From: Arthrobacter sp. fls2-241-R2A-200
GTDB lineage: Bacteria > Actinomycetota > Actinomycetes > Actinomycetales > Micrococcaceae
Reading direction: 5' to 3'
DNA: 64,000 nt
NCBI RefSeq assembly: GCF_030209745.1
Contig: NZ_JARVRJ010000009.1
Location: 186,001 to 250,000 of the forward strand
The first letter of the stretch is position 1; each line of letters opens with the position of its first letter. Below the pieces are notes generated by a model. It did no database searches and was not told where the DNA came from. It was given only the letters and a program-made list of their open reading frames with translations. Positions 33,336-41,857 of this stretch are shown piece after piece. Position numbers and translations under genes: made by a program.

Positions 33336-35456
33336 ATGCCTTCTGCTACAACCGCATCACAATTTTCACAAACCACTTCGGACGCGACGGCCTCTGAAGC
33401 AGGGCTGCTTGACGCGCCCGGCTCATTTCACGGCTCTTCGGGATGGTCCTCGATTGAGCACGCGGACGGCGCAGTGCACGGCGCTGGCTTCGGCGAGCGG
33501 GCGCGTCACGGCGGTTTCGATTCAAACGGCTCCAATGTAGCTTTCTGGGAAGCACAAGCACGTCGCCTGCACTGGGCAGCGCCTTGGCATACGGCACACA
33601 GTTGGAAACCCGCTGATGTTCAGGCCGGTCAGGGTCCGGAGATCAAGTGGTTCGACGGCGGCAAACTGAACGTTGCGTATAACTGCGTGGACCGGCACGT
33701 GCTCGCCGGAAAGGGTGACAAGGTTGCCCTCTACTTCGAAGGCGAACCCGGTGACCGCCGCGCCATCACCTACGCGGAGCTCCAGCGGGAAGTTTCCAAG
33801 GCTGCCAACGCGCTGCTTGAGCTGGGAATCACCAAAGGTGATCGCGTCGTCATCTATCTTCCGGTGATTCCCGAGACCGTGATCATCACCCTGGCCGTGG
33901 CCCGGATCGGCGCCATCCATTCGCTGGTTTTCGGGGGATTCTCGGCTGAAGCGCTGCGCTTCCGGGTGGAGGACACCCAGGCGAAACTACTCGTCACCAC
34001 GGACGGACAGTACCGCCGTGGCACCGCGGTTCCGGTCAAAGCAAACGCCGACGCCGCCGTCGAGGGTGACAATGCCATCGAACGGGTGCTGGTCATCAAC
34101 AGGACCACACCCCGCGCCGAACTGGCCAGCGTCACCATGGTTGAAGGCCGCGACGTCTGGTGGCACGACGTCGTCGATACCGCCTCCGACGTTCACGAAC
34201 CGATTGCGTTCGACGCCGAGACTCCCCTGTTCATCATGTACACCTCCGGAACCACGGGGAAACCGAAGGGCTTGGTCCACACTTGCGGTGGCTACCTCAC
34301 TCAGGCCTCGTGGAGTTTCGAGCACCTTTTCAGCAACCCGGATCCCGAGTTCCGTAATCGGGACGTCCATTGGTGCACCGCGGACCTCGCGTGGGTCACC
34401 GCCCACACGTACGAGATCTACGGGCCGCTCTCCAACGGCGCCACCCAGGTCATCTTCGAAGGCACGCCCAACACCCCGCACCCGGGCAGGCACCTCGAGA
34501 TCATCGAACGCTACAAAGTCACGCAGTATTACACCGCGCCCACACTGGTTCGGTCCCTCATGGGTTGGTTCCCCGATGGAGTGCCGGATAGTTACGATCT
34601 CTCGTCCATCCGACTTCTGGGAACCGTGGGAGAGGCCGTGAATCCGGAGGCCTGGCGCTGGCTGCGGGACAACCTCGGTGGGGGTACGGCGCCCATGGTG
34701 GATACATGGTGGCAATCCGAGACGGGCGCGACCATTATGTCGCCCTCTCCAACTGACACGTCGTTCAAACCCGGTTGCGCCGCCCGAGCCCTCCCCGGGG
34801 TAAGCGTTCGGGTAGTGGACTCCCACGGTGAGACCACCAAGCCCGGCGTCCAAGGGTTCATCGTGGTGGACCGTCCCGGTCCCGCCATCGCGCGGACTGT
34901 GTGGGGCAACCCGCGCCGCTACTTCGATTCTTACTGGAGCCAGTACGCGAACCAGCGCTGGTTCCTTGCCGGCGATGGGGCCAAATACGATTCCGACGGC
35001 GATATCTGGATTCTCGGGCGCGTGGACGACACCCTCAACGTCTCAGGACATTTGCTCTCCACCATCGAGATTGAGTCGGCACTCGTGTCCCATCCGGACG
35101 TGGTGGAAGCCGGGGTGTGTCCGGTGGCCGACCCCACCACGGGGCATGCGGTGGTCGCCTTCGTGGTGCTCCGGACTGACGCCGACGGTGGCGCGCCAGG
35201 CTTGCCTGATGCGGAGGTCGCCGCGGGCCTGCGCAACCACGTTGCCAAGGCGATCGGCCCCATCGCCAAGCCACGCGACGTCGTCGTGGTTCCCGACGTG
35301 CCCAAGACCCGCAGCGGCAAGATCATGCGCCGCCTTCTGACCCAACTCTTCGAGGGGACCGCCCTGGGCGACACCACCTCGCTACAGAACGAACCGGCAA
35401 TCGCCGGCATCCAGGACGTCCTGCTCAAGCGGGCCCTAGAAAAGGAAAATTCATGA
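33336..35456 (+). CDS. Acetyl/propionyl-CoA synthetase family enzyme
   Basis: This 706-aa AMP-forming acyl-CoA synthetase activates a short carboxylate with ATP and CoA. It shows the adenylation loop YTSGTTGKPKG, DTWWQSETGA, the hinge region near ILGRVDDTLNVSGH and the catalytic Lys in KTRSGKIMRR. The last matches Acs, where that Lys is regulated by acetylation. The core aligns with Acs; about 60 extra residues at the N-terminus are Ser/His/Gly-rich. The ATG at 33336 has GGAG 10 bp upstream; the ORF opens at 33117 but that would cover the repeat leader. Its stop overlaps sfnG (ATGA), so its substrate may derive from organosulfur breakdown rather than free acetate. Confidence 0.9.
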   Translation: MPSATTASQFSQTTSDATASEAGLLDAPGSFHGSSGWSSIEHADGAVHGAGFGERARHGGFDSNGSNVAFWEAQARRLHWAAPWHTAHSWKPADVQAGQGPEIKWFDGGKLNVAYNCVDRHVLAGKGDKVALYFEGEPGDRRAITYAELQREVSKAANALLELGITKGDRVVIYLPVIPETVIITLAVARIGAIHSLVFGGFSAEALRFRVEDTQAKLLVTTDGQYRRGTAVPVKANADAAVEGDNAIERVLVINRTTPRAELASVTMVEGRDVWWHDVVDTASDVHEPIAFDAETPLFIMYTSGTTGKPKGLVHTCGGYLTQASWSFEHLFSNPDPEFRNRDVHWCTADLAWVTAHTYEIYGPLSNGATQVIFEGTPNTPHPGRHLEIIERYKVTQYYTAPTLVRSLMGWFPDGVPDSYDLSSIRLLGTVGEAVNPEAWRWLRDNLGGGTAPMVDTWWQSETGATIMSPSPTDTSFKPGCAARALPGVSVRVVDSHGETTKPGVQGFIVVDRPGPAIARTVWGNPRRYFDSYWSQYANQRWFLAGDGAKYDSDGDIWILGRVDDTLNVSGHLLSTIEIESALVSHPDVVEAGVCPVADPTTGHAVVAFVVLRTDADGGAPGLPDAEVAAGLRNHVAKAIGPIAKPRDVVVVPDVPKTRSGKIMRRLLTQLFEGTALGDTTSLQNEPAIAGIQDVLLKRALEKENS

Positions 35457-36661
35457 CCGAGATCAGCAACGTTGCCCGGCTGTCCGAACCGCTCAAGTTT
35501 GCCTATTGGGTCCCCAACGTCTCCGGCGGCCTGGTGGTGTCCACTATCGAACAACGCACTGGTTGGGACTTCGACTACAACAAGAAGCTGGCCCGTATTG
35601 CGGAGAACTCCGGGTTTGAATACGCCCTGACGCAGACCCGCTACGCGGCGTCGTATGGCGCGGACAAGCAACACGAAGCCACTTCCTTCAGCCTCGCGCT
35701 CCTGGCCGCGACCGAGCGCCTCAAAGTCATCGCCGCCGTCCACCCGGGCATGTGGCATCCCGGGGTCCTGGCGAAGTACATCATCACCGCCGACCATATC
35801 TCCAACGGCCGGGCCGCCGTCAACATCGTTTCCGGCTGGCTCAAAAGCGAGTTCACCAATTTCGGACTCGAGTGGCTCGAGCACGACGAACGCTACGTCC
35901 GCACCGAAGAATTCATCAACGTGCTGCGTGGGCTCTGGACCGAACAGGGCTACAGCCAGGGCGGCAAGTACTACAACATCACCGACTTCACCCTGAACCC
36001 CGCGCCGGTGGATGTTCCTGGCCGTCCCCACCCGGAGATCTTCTTCGGTGGAAACTCGACGGCGGCACAGGCAACCGCCGGCCGCGTGGCCGACTGGTAC
36101 TTCTCCAACGGCAAGGACCTTGAGGGTTTCAAGGAAAACATCGCCGGCGTCGTAGCGGCATCCGGCGAGACGAAGCGTGGGACGGAAGGAGCGCTTGCTG
36201 CTCCGAAGTTTGGCCTCAACGGCTTCGTGATTGCCCGGGATTCAGAGAAGGAAGCCCGCGATACCCTCCGCGAAATCGTGGAGAAAGCACACAAGCCGGC
36301 AGTTCAGGGTTTCCGGGATGCCGTCCAGGAAGCCGGTGCTTCCACTAAGGACGGCAAGGGCATGTGGGCCGACTCCACCTTTGAAGACCTGGTCCAGTAC
36401 AACGACGGCTTCAAAACCCAACTCATCGGAACCCCGGAACAGATTGCCGAGAGGATCGTCGAATACAAGAAGATCGGGGTGAACCTGTTCCTCACCGGCT
36501 ACCTGCATTTCCAGGAAGAAATCGCTGCATTCGGCCAGGACGTCCTGCCGATCGTCCGTGAACTCGAGGCGGACCTCGCTCGCAAGAACGGCACCGAACT
36601 GGACCTTTTCTCCACACCGGTTGCGTCCAGCTCGCCCGTCCCCGAGACGGTGGCCGTCTGA
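35453..36661 (+). CDS. sfnG: Dimethylsulfone monooxygenase SfnG-like
   Basis: This 402-aa FMNH2-dependent luciferase-like monooxygenase closely follows SfnG. FAYWVPNVSGGLVVSTIEQRT, the long match through EHDERYVRTEEF and the flavin-binding core are all present. SfnG converts dimethylsulfone to methanesulfinate and formaldehyde for use as a sulfur source. The ATG at 35453 has AAAGGAAAA upstream and overlaps the synthetase stop; the stop overlaps metY as TGATG. The reduced flavin must come from a reductase encoded elsewhere. Other sulfonate monooxygenases (SsuD/MsuD) are more distant. Confidence 0.9.
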   Translation: MTEISNVARLSEPLKFAYWVPNVSGGLVVSTIEQRTGWDFDYNKKLARIAENSGFEYALTQTRYAASYGADKQHEATSFSLALLAATERLKVIAAVHPGMWHPGVLAKYIITADHISNGRAAVNIVSGWLKSEFTNFGLEWLEHDERYVRTEEFINVLRGLWTEQGYSQGGKYYNITDFTLNPAPVDVPGRPHPEIFFGGNSTAAQATAGRVADWYFSNGKDLEGFKENIAGVVAASGETKRGTEGALAAPKFGLNGFVIARDSEKEARDTLREIVEKAHKPAVQGFRDAVQEAGASTKDGKGMWADSTFEDLVQYNDGFKTQLIGTPEQIAERIVEYKKIGVNLFLTGYLHFQEEIAAFGQDVLPIVRELEADLARKNGTELDLFSTPVASSSPVPETVAV

Positions 36662-37971
36662 TGGCCGACCGCACTTTCGGCTTCCGCACCCGGGCCCTGC
36701 ATGCCGGCGGTACCCCCGACGCCGAACACGGAGCCCGGGCCGTGCCGATCTACCAGTCGACGTCGTTCGTCTTCAAGGACACCAACGACGCCGCCAGCCT
36801 TTTCGCCTTGCAGAAGTATGGCAACATTTACTCGCGCATCGGCAACCCCACCGTCGCAGCTTTCGAGGAACGCATCGCGTCCCTTGAGGGCGGGATCGGG
36901 GCGGTAGCAACGTCGTCGGGCATGGCCGCTGAGTTCATCACTTTCGCCGCACTGACCCAGTCCGGCGACCACATTGTGGCCGCCTCCCAGCTGTACGGCG
37001 GGACAGTGACGCAGTTGGACGTTTCCCTACGCCGCTTCGGCGTGGACACCACGTTCGTCCCCGGAACCGACCCTGCGGACTACGCCGCGGCCATCCGAGA
37101 GAACACGAAGGCCTTGTTCGTGGAGGTGGTGGCCAACCCGTCGTCGGAAGTCCAAGACCTCGCGGGGCTGGCCAAGGTAGCTCACGACGCCGGCATCCCG
37201 TTGGTAGTCGACGCCACCTTGAGCACGCCATATCTGGTGCGCCCTTTTGAGCACGGGGCGGATATCGTGATCCACTCGGCAACCAAGTTCCTCGGTGGAC
37301 ACGGCACAACGTTGGGCGGCGTGATCGTGGAGAGCGGCCGGTTCAACTGGGGCAACGGCAAGTTCCCCATGATGACCGAACCCGTGCCGTCCTACGGAAA
37401 CGTTTCCTGGTGGGGCAACTTCGGCGAGTACGGATTCCTCACCAAACTGCGCTGCGAACACTTGCGCGACATCGGCCCGGCCCTTTCGCCCTTGTCGGCT
37501 TTCCAACTACTGCAAGGCGTTGAGACCCTCCCCCAGCGCCTGGACGAACACCTGAAGAACGCCCAAGCGGTTGCGGAATGGCTCGACGCCGATCCTCGGG
37601 TAGCTTACGTGAACTACTCCGGCCTGCCGTCCCACCCGCATTTCGAACGGGCACAAAAGTACCTGCCGAAGGGACCGGGTTCCGTGTTCTCCTTTGGCGT
37701 TGTTGGCGGACGGTCCGCTGGGCAAAGGTTCATCGAGTCGTTGCAACTTGCTTCCCATCTGGCCAACGTGGGTGATTCCCGCACGCTGGTCATCCACCCC
37801 GGTTCAACTACCCACCAACAACTCAACGCGGAGCAACTTGAGTCGGCGGGTGTTCCGGAGGACCTGGTCCGTATCTCCGTTGGACTTGAAGACCTGGAGG
37901 ACATTCTTTGGGACCTCGACCAGGCACTAACCGAGGCGCAGTCGCCTGCAGCATTGGAGTTAAAAGCATGA
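36661..37971 (+). CDS. metY: O-acetylhomoserine sulfhydrylase
   Basis: This 436-aa PLP enzyme of the Cys/Met metabolism family forms homocysteine from O-acetylhomoserine and sulfide, or methionine from methanethiol. It has the N-terminal QSTSFVFKD, SSGMAAEF and the PLP lysine in SATKFLGGHGT. The length and the WWGNFGEYGFLTKLRCEHLRD insert are typical of MetY rather than MetB. The ATG at 36661 shares a base with the sfnG stop, so expression is coupled. Placement after sfnG suggests it assimilates sulfur released from dimethylsulfone. Confidence 0.93.
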   Translation: MADRTFGFRTRALHAGGTPDAEHGARAVPIYQSTSFVFKDTNDAASLFALQKYGNIYSRIGNPTVAAFEERIASLEGGIGAVATSSGMAAEFITFAALTQSGDHIVAASQLYGGTVTQLDVSLRRFGVDTTFVPGTDPADYAAAIRENTKALFVEVVANPSSEVQDLAGLAKVAHDAGIPLVVDATLSTPYLVRPFEHGADIVIHSATKFLGGHGTTLGGVIVESGRFNWGNGKFPMMTEPVPSYGNVSWWGNFGEYGFLTKLRCEHLRDIGPALSPLSAFQLLQGVETLPQRLDEHLKNAQAVAEWLDADPRVAYVNYSGLPSHPHFERAQKYLPKGPGSVFSFGVVGGRSAGQRFIESLQLASHLANVGDSRTLVIHPGSTTHQQLNAEQLESAGVPEDLVRISVGLEDLEDILWDLDQALTEAQSPAALELKA

Positions 37972-38462
37972 GTACCACTGAACGTACCTGGCAGGGACCC
38001 TCTGCTCCGGAACGCCTCTCGCTCCTGAGGCAGGCGAAGTCAATTGCGATAGTCGGCGCCTCGGACAAGCCATCCCGGGCCAGCTACTTCGTGGCTACCT
38101 ACTTGCAGTCGTCCACGCGGTACAAGGTGTACTTCGTGAACCCCGTGGTGAACGAAATTCTCGGCCAACCAACCTATGCTTCACTGGCGGACCTTCCCGA
38201 AGCCCCGGATATTGTTGACGTCTTCCGCAAGCATGAGGACCTCCCCGGCGTCCTGGACGAGGCCATCGCGGCAGGCACCAAGACATTGTGGCTGCAGTTG
38301 GGCTCATGGCATGAGGACGTTGCCCGGGATGCCGAGTCCGCTGGGCTCAATGTCGTCATGGATCGATGCGTGAAGATCGAACATGCCCGCTTCCATGGCG
38401 GACTTCACCTAGCCGGTTTCGACACGGGGGTCATATCCTCCAAGCGTCAGGTCCTCGGGTAG
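37968..38462 (+). CDS. CoA-binding domain protein, second copy
   Basis: This 164-aa protein is a CoA_binding_2 Rossmann domain (SIAIVGASDKPSRASYFVATYL and TLWLQLGSWHEDVARDAESAGL), related to the 141-aa protein at 32620. The ATG at 37968 overlaps the metY stop (ATGA) and has GGAG upstream; earlier in-frame starts lie inside metY. It ends the operon, 31 bp from a convergent gene. Two related CoA-binding proteins enclosing an acyl-CoA synthetase operon suggests a shared role; the mechanism is unknown. Confidence 0.88.
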   Translation: MSTTERTWQGPSAPERLSLLRQAKSIAIVGASDKPSRASYFVATYLQSSTRYKVYFVNPVVNEILGQPTYASLADLPEAPDIVDVFRKHEDLPGVLDEAIAAGTKTLWLQLGSWHEDVARDAESAGLNVVMDRCVKIEHARFHGGLHLAGFDTGVISSKRQVLG

Positions 38463-38493
38463 CTCCTTGCTCGCGGAGCACCTTGCGGGGCCG

Positions 38494-39234
38494 CTATGGT
38501 CGTCCGCGGGGCTTGGAGTCCTTCGCGTCCGACGGTACGGGGGTCAGCGCCGTTTTGAGCAGGTCCGGCTTGGAAATCGGCAGCGGTTTGGGAACGAGCA
38601 TAGCCTTCAGCTCTTGAGCGGGTGGCTGCAACGCCGATTGCGCGGCCCTGCCCACAGGCGCCAGCGGCGCTTGAGGCTTTGACGGCTCCGCGATGGCTCC
38701 GGGTTTGCTGGCCATGCGGGGCTGTGCCGCTGGAGGCGTAGTGCCGCCAACCGCTGCCGGGCGCCTCTGCGTGCTGGGGTTTACCGGAAGGGTAGGCATG
38801 GCCGGAACCGTCGCAGGGTGCACCGTAGGCGCTGGCTCAGTGCTGACCTTAGGCTCGTCGTTCAAGGGCAGTGCAGGCATTTCCGACGTGGAATGCGGCA
38901 CCAGACGGCCTAGGAGCTTCTCCACAAAAGACGGGTCACGGGGAAAGGCGGAACTGGCGGCAGCGACGCCACCGGCACCAAGGCCCATGGCGGCGATCAC
39001 GGCAACACCCACGACGGCGGTCCGGTGCTTCGGACGCCAGCGGCGCTTGGCAAGTTCGTCCGTGGTGCCTGCCAGAAGCGAAGCAAGCTCTGGCCCTGGA
39101 GTGGGCGTCGGAAGCGACGCGAGGGATCCGAGCGAAAGCAGCGTCTGCCTCATATCGTGACCATCATCCGGGAAACCGGCGTCGACCAGGAGCTCGTCAA
39201 TGATCTCCGAACGTTCGCCTTCCGTGTTTGTCAT
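38494..39234 (-). CDS. Proline-rich single-pass membrane protein, probable anti-sigma partner
   Basis: This 246-aa protein has a soluble N-terminal region (about 1-65), one helix (about 71-95) and an outer region of about 150 residues rich in Pro, Ala and Lys. It overlaps the ECF sigma gene by 4 bp (ATGA), the usual place for an anti-sigma factor. There is no zinc-binding HxxxCxxC motif, so it would be an atypical one. The outer region could sense or contact the cell wall. Its role is inferred from position and layout. Confidence 0.72.
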   Translation of the reverse strand: MTNTEGERSEIIDELLVDAGFPDDGHDMRQTLLSLGSLASLPTPTPGPELASLLAGTTDELAKRRWRPKHRTAVVGVAVIAAMGLGAGGVAAASSAFPRDPSFVEKLLGRLVPHSTSEMPALPLNDEPKVSTEPAPTVHPATVPAMPTLPVNPSTQRRPAAVGGTTPPAAQPRMASKPGAIAEPSKPQAPLAPVGRAAQSALQPPAQELKAMLVPKPLPISKPDLLKTALTPVPSDAKDSKPRGRP

Positions 39235-39785
39235 AGCGAAACGTATTCCTTTACTGCTGAATTCTCACGGAGCACAATGAGTGCCCGTCGCTGCAGTTGC
39301 TTCACTGCTCCTGCGGACTTGCCCAAAATTCCCGCCACCTGCTCCACAGTAAGACCGGCGATGATACGGAGGATCAAGACCTCCCGCTGGTCATCATTGA
39401 GGTAAGCCAGGAGCTCCATCACCTCGCCGGGCGCCATAAGGTGCATCGCTTCCGACTCAGCCGACCTGGACTCCCGCGGATCTCGTTCAGGTTCAAATTC
39501 GTGGTGTTCCGGTGTCCTGCTCTGTTTCCGGTGCTCGTCCACCATCCGTGCGTGGGCTACGGAGAAAATGAACGTGCGGAGACCGCCCATGCCACCACTG
39601 ATGTCCGCGAGCCGGGGTAGAACAGCTAAGAAGACCTCCTGCATGCCCGCTTCAGGATCCGCCACACCCTTGGCTGTCAGGTAACCGAGGACCGGACCTG
39701 CGAAAGTCCTGTACACCGCGCTGAACAGTTCCGCTTGATCGCCCTTGAGCGCTTCCAGCGCTTCGTCGGTCAATGCGTCGGTCAC
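39231..39785 (-). CDS. ECF-type RNA polymerase sigma factor
   Basis: This 184-aa protein has sigma region 2 (about 25-95, including LRTFIFSVAHARMVDEHRK) and region 4 (about 125-180, including LAYLNDDQREVLILRIIAGLTVEQVAGILGKSAGAVKQ). The start is a GTG at 39785 with GAAAG upstream; the ORF extends further without a ribosome site. It directs RNA polymerase to a small regulon, perhaps for envelope stress. Its partner gene follows with a 4-bp overlap and probably holds it inactive. Confidence 0.92.
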   Translation of the reverse strand: MTDALTDEALEALKGDQAELFSAVYRTFAGPVLGYLTAKGVADPEAGMQEVFLAVLPRLADISGGMGGLRTFIFSVAHARMVDEHRKQSRTPEHHEFEPERDPRESRSAESEAMHLMAPGEVMELLAYLNDDQREVLILRIIAGLTVEQVAGILGKSAGAVKQLQRRALIVLRENSAVKEYVSL

Positions 39786-39889
39786 GGAAGGGACTTTCGA
39801 TCGGCGGCAGTTCCATGGCTGGGGAGGCCAGGCCAACCGCCGTTTGACGGGCGGAGACTCCCACCTAGGGTAGTTCCCGGAGACAAGAA

Positions 39890-39933
39890 GGGCCAAGCTG
39901 GAACATGATGGGGGACAAATTCCAGCTTGGCCC
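39890..39933. terminator. Terminator downstream of the HNH gene
   Basis: A perfect 14-bp inverted repeat (39890-39903 and 39920-39933) with a 16-nt loop lies between the HNH stop and the sigma-factor start, both on the minus strand. Confidence 0.75.
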
Positions 39934-39977
39934 GTTCAATCACGTAATCGCCGGCGCGCGCCAAAGGGTTACTCGGA

Positions 39978-40015
39978 GCTAGGTACTTTCTGAAAAGCTA
40001 GGTACTTTCTGAAAA
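39978..40015. repeat. 19-bp tandem duplication that alters the HNH C-terminus
   Basis: GCTAGGTACTTTCTGAAAA is present twice without a gap (39978-39996 and 39997-40015). The unit is not a multiple of three, so the second copy is read in another frame and the protein ends FQKVPSFSEST instead of the FQKVPSSE predicted from a single copy. Confidence 0.92.
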
Positions 40016-41388
40016 TAGTGACCCGGCAGAGGCGGGGCCTTGGACCGGTAGTGATGGCCGGTGGGTGTAGTCACGTAGAAAGTATGGATGCTTCCGGACG
40101 ACGTCGGAATGACGGGCCGGGCGGTCCAACCGGTCCCTTCCTTGCTGTGGTTGCACGCTTCGCAGAGCCCGGCGCCGTTGGCAAGCGTGGTTTTGCCGCC
40201 TGCGTGCCACGGGAAGATGTGATCGATATGTCTGATCGGTGCGTCGCAGTACGGCGTGCGGCAGGTGTTGTCCCGGGCCTCGATGAAACGACGCAACATA
40301 GCCGGGAAGAACCTTGCCTTGCTGTCCATGGCGACGAGTTCACCGGTGCTCGGTGCTGTGTACAGCCGACGGAGATACAAGGCGAAGCCCGGATCGTCGC
40401 CCTCCGGTTCCGACCCAGCAATCGCTCGCTCGGGATCCGGCGCGGCACAGGCAGCACCTTCAGCCCCAACCAGAACCCTGGCCCATTTCGCGGGGACAGT
40501 TCCGTAGCCGGCGAGCCTTGCCGGTTCGCTGTCCCCACGAAGCAAGGTTCGGTCCGTCATGACCAGCTGGACTTCGACACTGCTGATCCCGCCCGGGGTC
40601 CCGGTGAGGCGTTCCACAAAGGTGTCGGCCATGAGCTGTCCTTGGGACAGGGCATCACCCTCGGAGCGGGGACCACTGGCACGGACTGAGTTGGCGTGCC
40701 GGGTTAGGGCGGCGTAGGCTGCGACGCCTTGTGCGGCTGGGAGCAAGGCGGTCAGGTAGGTCATCGTGTCCGGTGCTGGGCGCAAGGTCACCCTTCGCTC
40801 GGCGGCGGCGCGACTGGCACGTTGCGTGACCGAGCGCGGATCCCGCCGGTACGCTGCGGCTTTCACCGCCGAGGCGATCGCCCTGTCCCCGGCGCCGTCG
40901 AACGTCCCGGTATCCGGCGCGAGCTCCTCGTCCACGGCACAACGGTCTGCCACGCTCAAACATGCAGTTTCCTTGACCAGAAGGGTTGCCCGCCACTCAC
41001 TCAACAAACCCTTTTCCAGCGCGGCCATGGTCCGCGGCATCTCCGACACCAAGGCTTTCGCCAGACCGAGGAGCCGGGAACCCCGGTTCGGGGACTCCCG
41101 CCTGGCCAAAGCAAGCTGCGCGCCAACATCTTGGCCTTGCTCCGATGCCGGGACACCTGCCAGGGCCTGTTCGCGCCGATGGGCAAGATCAAACGCCACA
41201 GCGACCCGCGCTTGACGTGCGGCGATGGCCGACTTCAGGTCTTCAAGGCAAGCCAGCTCATCAATGAGCGCGGGAGTTTCAGATGCCAGCGTCAACGCAC
41301 CAAGAGCACTGATGAGATCCCCGATAGAACAACCCAGCCCCAACGGCGACCCGGCTGGCGCCCCCTGACCGCTGCTCATCTCCTCCAT
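39979..41388 (-). CDS. DUF222-HNH endonuclease family protein
   Basis: This 469-aa protein has a helical DUF222 domain (about 30-330) and a C-terminal HNH nuclease motif (about 370-425: CRTPYCDAPIRHIDHIFPWHAGGKT, then CEACNHSKE), with two Cys pairs that may bind zinc. Such proteins occur in many copies in Arthrobacter and mycobacteria; their biological role is unclear. The ATG at 41388 is one choice; a TTG ten codons upstream is another. The last residues come from a 19-bp tandem duplication. A strong terminator follows. Confidence 0.9.
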   Translation of the reverse strand: MEEMSSGQGAPAGSPLGLGCSIGDLISALGALTLASETPALIDELACLEDLKSAIAARQARVAVAFDLAHRREQALAGVPASEQGQDVGAQLALARRESPNRGSRLLGLAKALVSEMPRTMAALEKGLLSEWRATLLVKETACLSVADRCAVDEELAPDTGTFDGAGDRAIASAVKAAAYRRDPRSVTQRASRAAAERRVTLRPAPDTMTYLTALLPAAQGVAAYAALTRHANSVRASGPRSEGDALSQGQLMADTFVERLTGTPGGISSVEVQLVMTDRTLLRGDSEPARLAGYGTVPAKWARVLVGAEGAACAAPDPERAIAGSEPEGDDPGFALYLRRLYTAPSTGELVAMDSKARFFPAMLRRFIEARDNTCRTPYCDAPIRHIDHIFPWHAGGKTTLANGAGLCEACNHSKEGTGWTARPVIPTSSGSIHTFYVTTPTGHHYRSKAPPLPGHYFQKVPSFSEST

Positions 41389-41501
41389 GACCCCACTCTT
41401 CCAGAGCGCAGTAGTCAAAATCAGCGCCGATTTCTCCTATGTGGAAAACCCAACAGGAGTAGGCTGCTCATACCAACTCCAAGGCCTATCAAGGAGAGAT
41501 G

Positions 41502-41702
41502 ATGACGCTTCCTCCGCAGCACGAGCCTGACCCATTCCCCCCGGATCCCGGGCCGGTGACACCGCCGCCGGACCCCACAACACCGTTCCCGCCAAGCCCC
41601 AACCCCACCCCGGGCCCGTCGCCCGTGCCCGATCCGGGGGTCATTCCCCCGCACCCGGACCCGACGCACAACCCGGATCAGCCGGGTGGTTTGCCTGGGT
41701 AG
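41502..41702 (+). CDS. Small proline-rich protein
   Basis: This 66-aa protein is almost entirely Pro, Asp, Thr and Gly (for example PDPGPVTPPPDPTTPFPP). It has no signal peptide, so it would be an intrinsically disordered cytoplasmic peptide. The ATG at 41502 has AAGGAG 5 bp upstream, which supports translation; an ATG one codon earlier is too close to that site. It stands between the HNH gene and a secreted TasA-like gene. No function is known. Confidence 0.55.
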   Translation: MTLPPQHEPDPFPPDPGPVTPPPDPTTPFPPSPNPTPGPSPVPDPGVIPPHPDPTHNPDQPGGLPG

Positions 41703-41857
41703 TGGGTTTTTTGAGCTTTTCCTGATCATGTCCTGATCGAACACCTGAGTGGTTCTTGATGGTGGCCCGGCACAGTAGTTCTTGTCAGCCAGAGAGGCTG
41801 GAAAAGATCAACTGGCCGGCCCGAAAGCGGTGGCCTCCCGAAAGGACACTGATTCCC

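Noticed and set aside
39979..41388. HNH protein considered as a homing endonuclease or intein.
   Set aside because: The DUF222-HNH layout is a chromosomal family common in Arthrobacter; there is no interrupted host gene or splice motif.
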